Shown piece after piece: positions 58,595 to 64,000 of a stretch of DNA of 64,000 bases (its first letter is position 1; each line of letters starts with the position of its first letter). Made by a program: the position numbers and the translations under genes. The notes beneath the pieces are model-generated. The model had not been told where the DNA came from. It searched no databases and saw nothing but the letters and a program-made list of their open reading frames with translations. The DNA is from Agromyces ramosus (GTDB lineage: Bacteria > Actinomycetota > Actinomycetes > Actinomycetales > Microbacteriaceae): assembly GCF_004216665.1 (NCBI RefSeq), contig NZ_SGWY01000002.1:782685-846684 (forward strand), read 5' to 3'.

Positions 58595-59806
58595 GTGGCG
58601 ACGAAGCCCAGGACGAAGGCGGAGACGCTCGCGTGGTTGCGGACCATCGCGGGTGAGCTCTCCACCCAGACGCTGAAGCGCCTCGAGGACACGCTGCCGT
58701 GGTACGGCGACATGCCGCCGAGCCGCCGATCGGCCGTGGGCCTCGTCGCGCAGGCCGGCATCTCGTCGTTCATCGCCTGGTTCGAGGATCCCCGGTCGAC
58801 GCCCTGGATCGCCGCCGACGTGTTCGGCGCGGCGCCGCGCGAGCTGCTCCGCTCCGTGAGCCTGCAGCAGACGCTGCAGCTCATCCGCGTCACGGTCGAG
58901 GTCGTCGAGGAGCGGGTCCGCGACGGCGGCGAGCCGCTCCGCGAGGCGATCCTGCTCTACTCGCGCGAGATCGCCTTCGCCGCCGCCGACGTCTACGCCC
59001 GGGCCGCCGAGGCGCGGGGGCTCTGGGACGCGCGCCTCGAGGCGCTGGTGGTCGACTCGATCCTCTCCGGCGAGTACGACGACGAGCTGCCGAGCCGGAT
59101 CGCCGCCCTCGGCTGGCACGGCCACGGGGAGGTCGCCGTGCTCGTCGGCACCGCACCGAAGCAGCTCGACGTCGACCACGTGCGCCGCGCCGCCCGGCAC
59201 ATGCACGCCGATGTGCTCATCGGCGTGCAGGGCAACCGCCTCGTGCTCGTGATCGGCCGATCGGACCCGCTGGGCCAGGAGCCCGAGGAGACCATCGGCA
59301 CCGCTCCCGCGCTCACCTTCATGGAGATCGCGACGCAGCTCGAGCCGCACTTCGGCCCCGGCCACCTGGTGCTCGGTCACGAGGTGCCCAACCTCGTCGA
59401 CGCGTCGAAGAGCGCGAAGGCGGCGCTCGCGGGGTTCGCCGTGGCGCGGTCGTGGCGGCACGCCCCGCGGCCCGTGCACGCCGACGACCTGCTGCCCGAG
59501 CGCGCCCTGGCCGGCGACCCCCTCGCACGAGCGACCCTCGTGCACCGCATCTACCGACCGCTGCAGGCGCACTCGACCGAACTGCTGACCACGCTCTGGA
59601 GCTACCTCGACAACGGTCGCTCGCTCGAGGCGACCGCCCGCGAGCTGTTCGTGCATCCGAACACCGTGCGCTACCGCCTGAAGCGGGTCTCCGACGTCAT
59701 CGGGTGGGACGCCACCGGCGCGCGGGAGGCGCTCATCCTCCAGGCGGCGCTCATCATCGGCTCGATGAGCGACCACGAGCACCAGCCGCGACGCCGCCCG
59801 AGCTGA
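58595..59806 (+). CDS. fasR: FasR-like PucR family transcriptional regulator
   Basis: 403 aa from a GTG 11 nt after aceE. A central GGDEF-like PucR domain is followed by a C-terminal helix-turn-helix: TTLWSYLDNGRSLEATAREL, then FVHPNTVRYRLKRVSDVIGWD. In Streptomyces FasR (PucR type) sits directly before fabD-fabH-acpP-fabF and activates it; the same order holds here, so this is very likely its orthologue. Close coupling to aceE would tie acetyl-CoA formation to fatty acid synthesis. Confidence 0.85.
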   Translation: MATKPRTKAETLAWLRTIAGELSTQTLKRLEDTLPWYGDMPPSRRSAVGLVAQAGISSFIAWFEDPRSTPWIAADVFGAAPRELLRSVSLQQTLQLIRVTVEVVEERVRDGGEPLREAILLYSREIAFAAADVYARAAEARGLWDARLEALVVDSILSGEYDDELPSRIAALGWHGHGEVAVLVGTAPKQLDVDHVRRAARHMHADVLIGVQGNRLVLVIGRSDPLGQEPEETIGTAPALTFMEIATQLEPHFGPGHLVLGHEVPNLVDASKSAKAALAGFAVARSWRHAPRPVHADDLLPERALAGDPLARATLVHRIYRPLQAHSTELLTTLWSYLDNGRSLEATARELFVHPNTVRYRLKRVSDVIGWDATGAREALILQAALIIGSMSDHEHQPRRRPS

Positions 59807-59880
59807 TCCCGCCTCCCCGAGGATGGCGCGCCCGCGCGGCATCCGGGAGCTCGCCGCCCGCTGCGGCATGTCGGGCACGC

Positions 59881-59904
59881 ACAAGGCTTCCGGCGAGAGC
59901 TTGT
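59881..59904. promoter_or_regulatory. candidate operator upstream of fabD
   Basis: ACAAG (59881-59885) and CTTGT (59900-59904) form an inverted repeat with a 14-nt centre, about 35 nt upstream of the fabD -10. Possible FasR site; the 145-nt gap holds no other symmetric element. Confidence 0.3.
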
Positions 59905-59938
59905 GGCATCGACACACACCCGAGGTGGCCGTGCTTGG

Positions 59939-59944
59939 CAGGAT
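59939..59944 (+). promoter_or_regulatory. -10 element, leaderless start of fabD
   Basis: CAGGAT, 7 nt before the GTG at 59952; the GGGAGG directly abutting the GTG is too close to act as a Shine-Dalgarno. Confidence 0.4.
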
Positions 59945-59951
59945 AGGGAGG

Positions 59952-60872
59952 GTGATCGTCGTCGTCTGCCCTGGACAGGGCTCGCAGACCCCCGGATTCC
60001 TCGCCCCCTGGCTCGCCGACCCCGCCGCTGTCGAGCAGCTCGCCGCGTACTCCGAGGCGGCCGGCGTCGACCTCGCGACACACGGCACCGTGAGCGACGC
60101 CGACACCATCCGCGACACCGCCGTCGCCCAGCCGCTCATCGTCGCGGCGGGCCTGCTGACCCTCCGACCCCTCCTCGCCGACGGCCGCGCCGAGCGCATC
60201 GGCGGCATCGCCGGCCACTCGGTGGGCGAGATCACGGCCGCCGCAGCGGCCGGCGTGCTGGCCGAGGCCGACGCCATGCAGTTCGTCGCCGAGCGGGGCC
60301 GGGCGATGGCGGATGCCGCGGCACTCGAGCCCACGGGCATGAGCGCCGTGCTCGGCGGCGACGAAGCCGCCCTCGTCGCGCGCCTCGACGAGCTCGGCCT
60401 GGAGCCCGCGAACTTCAACGGCGGCGGCCAGGTCGTCGTCGCGGGCGCCCTCGACGCGCTCGAGCAGCTGAAGGCCGAGCCGCCCGCCGGGGCGCGCGTC
60501 ATCCCCCTGCAGGTGGCCGGAGCCTTCCACACCCGGTACATGCGGCCCGCCGTCGAGCGACTCGCGACCGTCGCCGCGGCGCACGACGTGTCCGACCCCG
60601 GCGTCACCCTGTGGACCAACAACGACGGCAGCGTCGTGACCTCCGGCGCCGCGTTCGTCGACCTCCTCGTCGGACAGGTCTCCTCCCCCGTGCGCTGGGA
60701 CCGCTGCATGGAGTCGTTCGCGGCGGCCGGCGTGACCGGCATCATCGAGGTCGCGCCCGCCGGAGCGCTCGTCGGCCTCGCCAAGCGTGCGCTCAAGGGC
60801 GTGCCCGCGGTCGCCGTGAAGACGCCCGACGACCTGCCCGCCGCCATCGAGCTCATCGAGCAGGCCGCCTGA
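59952..60872 (+). CDS. fabD: malonyl-CoA:ACP malonyltransferase
   Basis: 306 aa from the GTG at 59952 (VIVVVCPGQGSQTPGF is the usual N-terminus; in-frame codons upstream are not conserved). Catalytic serine S90 in GIAGHSVGEITAA and histidine in VAGAFHTRYM. Loads malonate onto ACP for FabF. First gene of fabD-fabH-acpP-fabF. Confidence 0.95.
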   Translation: MIVVVCPGQGSQTPGFLAPWLADPAAVEQLAAYSEAAGVDLATHGTVSDADTIRDTAVAQPLIVAAGLLTLRPLLADGRAERIGGIAGHSVGEITAAAAAGVLAEADAMQFVAERGRAMADAAALEPTGMSAVLGGDEAALVARLDELGLEPANFNGGGQVVVAGALDALEQLKAEPPAGARVIPLQVAGAFHTRYMRPAVERLATVAAAHDVSDPGVTLWTNNDGSVVTSGAAFVDLLVGQVSSPVRWDRCMESFAAAGVTGIIEVAPAGALVGLAKRALKGVPAVAVKTPDDLPAAIELIEQAA

Positions 60873-60898
60873 ACCGGGCGACGACGAGAAAGCCGAGC

Positions 60899-61903
60899 AT
60901 GACGAAGCACACCCTCCAGCAGTCCCACGGACCCGCCTACACCCGCATCTACGCGGTCGGCGCGGCCCGCGGCGAGAACGCGGTGCCGAACGAAGACCTG
61001 ATCGGCCCGATCAACTCGTCCGACGAGTGGATCCAGCAGCGCACCGGCATCGTGACGCGCACGCGCGCCGGCGCCGAGGTCTCGGCCACCGACCTCGCGA
61101 CGGATGCCGCGCAGGAGGCGATCGCGAAGTCGGGCATCGCGCCCGAGCTCATCGACCTCGTGATCATCGCCACTATCTCCAACGTCCGGCAGACGCCGTC
61201 GATGGCCGCCGTGGTCGCCGACCGCGTCGGCGCGAACCCCGCCGCCGCCTACGACACCAACGCGGCCTGCGCGGGCTACGCCTACGCGGTGGCCCAGGCC
61301 GATGCGCTCATCCGCGCGGGCGCCGCCCACTTCGCACTCGTCATCGGAGCGGAGAAGCTCTCCGACGTCATCGACCCGACCGACCGCTCGATCTCCTTCC
61401 TCCTCGGCGACGGGGCGGGCGCGATCGTCATCGGCCCGAGCGACTTCCCCGGGATCGCCCGGACGATCTGGGGCTCCGACGGTTCGAAGGCGGGCGCCGT
61501 GGGCATGAACTACACGCTCACCGAGTTCCGCGACGGGGCATCCGAGTGGCCGACGCTGCGCCAGGAGGGCCAGACGGTCTTCCGCTGGGCGGTGTGGGAC
61601 ATGGCGAAGGTCGCCAAGCAGGCGCTCGACGCCGCGGGCGTCACGAGCGCCGACCTCGCCGCGTTCATTCCCCACCAGGCGAACATGCGCATCATCGACG
61701 AGTTCGCGAAGCAGCTGAAGCTCCCCGAATCCGTGGTGATCGCGCGCGACATCGCGACGACCGGCAACACGTCGGCGGCGTCCATCCCGCTCGCGACCCA
61801 CCGGCTGCTCGAGGAGCATCCGGAACTCTCGGGGGGACTGGCCCTCCAGATCGGCTTCGGCGCCGGCCTCGTGTTCGGCGCCCAAGTGGTGGTTCTGCCC
61901 TGA
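60899..61903 (+). CDS. fabH: beta-ketoacyl-ACP synthase III
   Basis: 334 aa. Starts chain growth by condensing acyl-CoA with malonyl-ACP. Catalytic triad: C124 in DTNAACAGYAYA, His in FIPHQANMRI, Asn in TTGNTSAAS. 26 nt after fabD. Confidence 0.96.
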   Translation: MTKHTLQQSHGPAYTRIYAVGAARGENAVPNEDLIGPINSSDEWIQQRTGIVTRTRAGAEVSATDLATDAAQEAIAKSGIAPELIDLVIIATISNVRQTPSMAAVVADRVGANPAAAYDTNAACAGYAYAVAQADALIRAGAAHFALVIGAEKLSDVIDPTDRSISFLLGDGAGAIVIGPSDFPGIARTIWGSDGSKAGAVGMNYTLTEFRDGASEWPTLRQEGQTVFRWAVWDMAKVAKQALDAAGVTSADLAAFIPHQANMRIIDEFAKQLKLPESVVIARDIATTGNTSAASIPLATHRLLEEHPELSGGLALQIGFGAGLVFGAQVVVLP

Positions 61904-61923
61904 ACCACCGACCTCTGTCCATC

Positions 61924-61929
61924 TAGACT
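61924..61929 (+). promoter_or_regulatory. putative internal promoter -10 before acpP
   Basis: TAGACT at 61924-61929 in the 66-nt gap, with a 5-bp hairpin (61933-61948) at the start of the resulting leader and an AAGGAG Shine-Dalgarno before acpP. Would allow extra acpP transcription. Confidence 0.4.
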
Positions 61930-61969
61930 GTCTCTCGGTCAAACGAGACACCCTCAAGGAGAAGAACCA

Positions 61970-62218
61970 ATGGCATTGTCCACCGAAGAAGTGCTTGCCG
62001 GCCTGGCCGAGCTCATCAACGACGAGACCGGCATCGCGACCGACACGGTTGAGCTGGACAAGTCGTTCACCGATGACCTCGACATCGACTCCATCTCGAT
62101 GATGACGATCGTCGTCAACGCCGAGGAGAAGTTCGACGTCAAGATCCCCGACGAAGAGGTGAAGAACCTCAAGACCGTCGGCGACGCCGTCGACTTCATC
62201 GTCAAGGCCCAGGCCTAG
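61970..62218 (+). CDS. acpP: acyl carrier protein
   Basis: 82 aa acidic carrier. The phosphopantetheine serine is S41 in DDLDIDSISMMTIV; the usual DSL is DSI here. Strong AAGGAG Shine-Dalgarno. Followed by a terminator-like hairpin before fabF. Confidence 0.97.
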   Translation: MALSTEEVLAGLAELINDETGIATDTVELDKSFTDDLDIDSISMMTIVVNAEEKFDVKIPDEEVKNLKTVGDAVDFIVKAQA

Positions 62219-62227
62219 TCGCTGATC

Positions 62228-62259
62228 GGGCGGGCGGGCACGATGCGTGCCGCCCGCCC
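62228..62259 (+). terminator. partial terminator/processing hairpin between acpP and fabF
   Basis: 14 base pairs with one bulged G (62228-62242 with 62246-62259) and a 3-nt loop, 9 nt after acpP. Likely lowers fabF relative to acpP. Confidence 0.55.
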
Positions 62260-62297
62260 ATCCGCGTGACCCTTCCCTCCCACGGAGTGCTTTCGTT

Positions 62298-63533
62298 ATG
62301 ACCAAGAAGATCGTGATCACCGGCATCGGCGCGACCTCGCCGCTCGGCGGAACAGCCCGCGACAGCTGGAACGCGCTGCTCGCCGGCGAGTCCGGCGCCC
62401 GCCACCTCGAGCAGGAGTGGGTCACCGAACTCGAACTGCCCGTGACCTTCGCGGCGACCGCGAAGCAGCCGACCTCCGAGGTGCTCGAACGCCACGAGCA
62501 GAAGCGGCTCGACCCGTCGAGCCAGTTCGCCCTGATCGCCGGCCGTGAGGCCTGGGCCGACGCGGGAGCACCCGAGGTCGCCCCCGAGCGCCTCGCCGTC
62601 GACTGGTCGACCGGCATCGGCGGGGTCTGGACGCTGCTCGACGCCTGGGACACCCTGCGCGAGCGCGGCCCCCGGCGAGTGCTGCCCATGACCGTGCCGA
62701 TGCTCATGCCGAACGGGCCGGGTGCGGCGATCGGCATGGACCTGCACGCCCGCGCGGGAATCCGCACCGTGGTCTCGGCCTGCGCATCGAGCACCGAGGC
62801 GCTGGTGAACGCGTACGACCACCTGCAGCAGGGCCTCGCCGACGTCGTCATCGCCGGCGGCTCCGAGGCGGCCATCCACCCGCTTCCCATCGCGGCGTTC
62901 GCCTCGATGCAGGCGCTGTCGCGTCGCAACGACGACCCGGCGGTCGCGTCGCGCCCCTACGACCTGGGCCGCGACGGCTTCGTGCTCGGCGAGGGCGCGG
63001 CCGCGCTCGTGGTCGAGACCGAGGAGCACGCCAAGGCCCGAGGCGCACGCATCTACGCCGAGCTGCTCGGCGGCGCGGTCACGAGCGACGCCTATCACAT
63101 CACCGCTCCCGACCCCGAGGGCTCCGCTGCCGCACGCGCGATGAAGGCGGCCATCGAGGGCGCCGGAGCATCGCTCGCCGATGTCCGGCACGTCAACGCG
63201 CACGCCACGAGCACGCCGGTGGGCGACATCGCCGAGTACAACGCCGTGCGTCGCGTCTTCGGCGACCTCCTCGACGGGATCGCCGTCACCGCCACGAAGG
63301 CCTCGACCGGGCACCTGCTCGGCGGCGCCGGCGCGATCGAGGCGCTCTTCACGGTGCTCGCCCTGCACGAGCGCACGGCTCCGCCGACGATCAACCTCAC
63401 CCAGCAGGACCCCGAGATCCCGCTCGACGTCGTCACCTCGCCGCGCGCGCTCGGCGAAGGCGAGCTCATCGCCATCTCGAACTCGTTCGGCTTCGGCGGC
63501 CACAATGCCGTCGCCGCGTTCCGCACCGCCTGA
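62298..63533 (+). CDS. fabF: beta-ketoacyl-ACP synthase II
   Basis: 411 aa. Elongating condensing enzyme. Cys-His-His triad: C162 in VVSACASSTEA, His in VNAHATSTPVGD, His in ASTGHLLGGAG; GFGGHN near the end. ATG at 62298 gives the conserved MTKKIVITGIGATSPLG. Last gene of the fab cluster. Confidence 0.96.
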   Translation: MTKKIVITGIGATSPLGGTARDSWNALLAGESGARHLEQEWVTELELPVTFAATAKQPTSEVLERHEQKRLDPSSQFALIAGREAWADAGAPEVAPERLAVDWSTGIGGVWTLLDAWDTLRERGPRRVLPMTVPMLMPNGPGAAIGMDLHARAGIRTVVSACASSTEALVNAYDHLQQGLADVVIAGGSEAAIHPLPIAAFASMQALSRRNDDPAVASRPYDLGRDGFVLGEGAAALVVETEEHAKARGARIYAELLGGAVTSDAYHITAPDPEGSAAARAMKAAIEGAGASLADVRHVNAHATSTPVGDIAEYNAVRRVFGDLLDGIAVTATKASTGHLLGGAGAIEALFTVLALHERTAPPTINLTQQDPEIPLDVVTSPRALGEGELIAISNSFGFGGHNAVAAFRTA

Positions 63534-63559
63534 GCGGATGCCGCGGGGCGCACGCCCGT

Positions 63560-63598
63560 GAGAAGACCCCGGTCGCCGTGAGGCGCCGGGGTCTTCTC
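63560..63598 (+). terminator. terminator of the fab operon
   Basis: 13-bp stem (63560-63572 with 63586-63598) capped by a further CGCC/GGCG pairing, 26 nt after fabF. Confidence 0.8.
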
Positions 63599-63684
63599 GT
63601 CATGGTCCGCGGGGTTTCGTCTCATGCGCCGCCGGGAAGCCACCACCGACCTCGCGTCACGCCACCGCGCGGACCGCGTCGCCC

Positions 63685-64000
63685 TCAGCCCACCTGGTGC
63701 AACCAGACGACCGGGGCGAAATCACTGGCGTGGCGGAACGGCTCGAGCTCGTCGTCCCACGCCTGTCCCAGCGCGAGGCGGAGCTCGCGGTGCAGTTCGA
63801 GGGCGTCGTTGCCGGCGACCTCCATCGCGTAGCGGATGCGATCCTCGGGGATCACGGCGTTGCCCGCGGTGTCGGTCTGGACGTAGAACACGCCGAGCTC
63901 GGGCGTATGCATCCATCGGGCACCGTCGGTGCCCGGCGTCGGATCCTCGGTCACCTCGAACCGCAGCTGCTCCCAGCCGCGAAGTGCCGACGCGAGCTTC
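63685..64000 (-). CDS. DUF3145 family protein, C-terminal part
   Basis: 105 codons visible; the frame is open to the window end, so the start lies beyond 64000. DUF3145 marks: ALRGWEQLRFEVTEDP, PELGVFYVQTDTAGNAVIPED and LGQAWDDELEPFRHASD, ending VVWLHQVG. Found beside the fab cluster in other actinobacteria too; function unknown. Confidence 0.85.
   Translation of the reverse strand, partial: KLASALRGWEQLRFEVTEDPTPGTDGARWMHTPELGVFYVQTDTAGNAVIPEDRIRYAMEVAGNDALELHRELRLALGQAWDDELEPFRHASDFAPVVWLHQVG

Noticed and set aside
58580-62929. A 1449-codon minus-strand open frame
   Set aside because: Antisense to fasR and the fab genes, no recognisable domain.

Overview
The window is a gene-dense stretch (roughly 70% G+C, mostly GTG/ATG starts) of an actinobacterial chromosome. 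The gene set (bcc-aa3 oxidase genes, homodimeric AceE, FasR-fabD-fabH-acpP-fabF, GlnR-type control of glnA, DUF3043/DUF4191/DUF3145 proteins, polyphosphate glucokinase, SigA) is that of high-G+C Gram-positives and most resembles Micrococcales, probably Microbacteriaceae. The family assignment is inference from recalled gene content, not from a search. I see no prophage, insertion sequence, transposon or CRISPR array; the region reads as core chromosome.

Layout. 1-3.7 kb: the end of a HelD/HelR-like ATPase, an LD-carboxypeptidase, a small zinc-ribbon protein and an SDR. 3.7-8.8 kb: glycerol and dihydroxyacetone use, with dhaKLM on the minus strand facing away from glpF-glpK. 8.9-19 kb: trpD, then ctaE-qcrC-qcrA-qcrB on the plus strand and ctaC-ctaD-ctaF on the minus strand, which together encode the cytochrome bcc-aa3 branch; two methyltransferase genes lie between the blocks. 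19-29 kb: erpA, an M20 dipeptidase, DUF3043, an alkaline-phosphatase-like protein, parC, a BBE oxidase and parE. 29-36 kb: a DUF7455 protein, an unusual murT/gatD-like pair behind sigA, a PAC2 protein and pepA. 35.7-42 kb: lpdA, the E2 acyltransferase gene, a membrane pseudokinase, lipB and lipA, so the lipoate-dependent dehydrogenase parts and the lipoylation enzymes are clustered. 42-50.4 kb: DUF4191, RDD, glnA with a clear GlnR box, glnE, glnA2 and panB. 50.4-55.7 kb: a small SPOR-like protein, map, ppgK, RNase P RNA, a zinc-ribbon coiled-coil protein, Nif3, tRNA-Val(TAC), a membrane protein and a peroxiredoxin. 55.7-64 kb: aceE, fasR, fabD-fabH-acpP-fabF and a DUF3145 protein cut by the window end. 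Pyruvate to acetyl-CoA to fatty acids is therefore laid out nearly contiguously.

Most interesting points. (1) The murT/gatD-like pair has lost the glutaminase cysteine and, apparently, the MurT zinc ribbon; neither protein contains any cysteine. In an organism with group B peptidoglycan this suggests an enzyme that couples an amino acid, rather than ammonia, to the D-Glu alpha-carboxyl. (2) More than 20 start codons lie 6-8 nt after a TANNNT/CANNNT -10 hexamer without a usable Shine-Dalgarno, implying widespread leaderless transcription, with very compact divergent promoters. (3) aceE and its divergent neighbour are each preceded by a tiny ORF whose stop overlaps the main start by 4 nt. (4) The start codon of an RlmA/TlrB-like rRNA methyltransferase gene is buried in a long hairpin. 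(5) The GlnR box lies between two inverted copies of the same promoter segment. (6) The word GGATGCC/GGCATCC recurs far more than expected.
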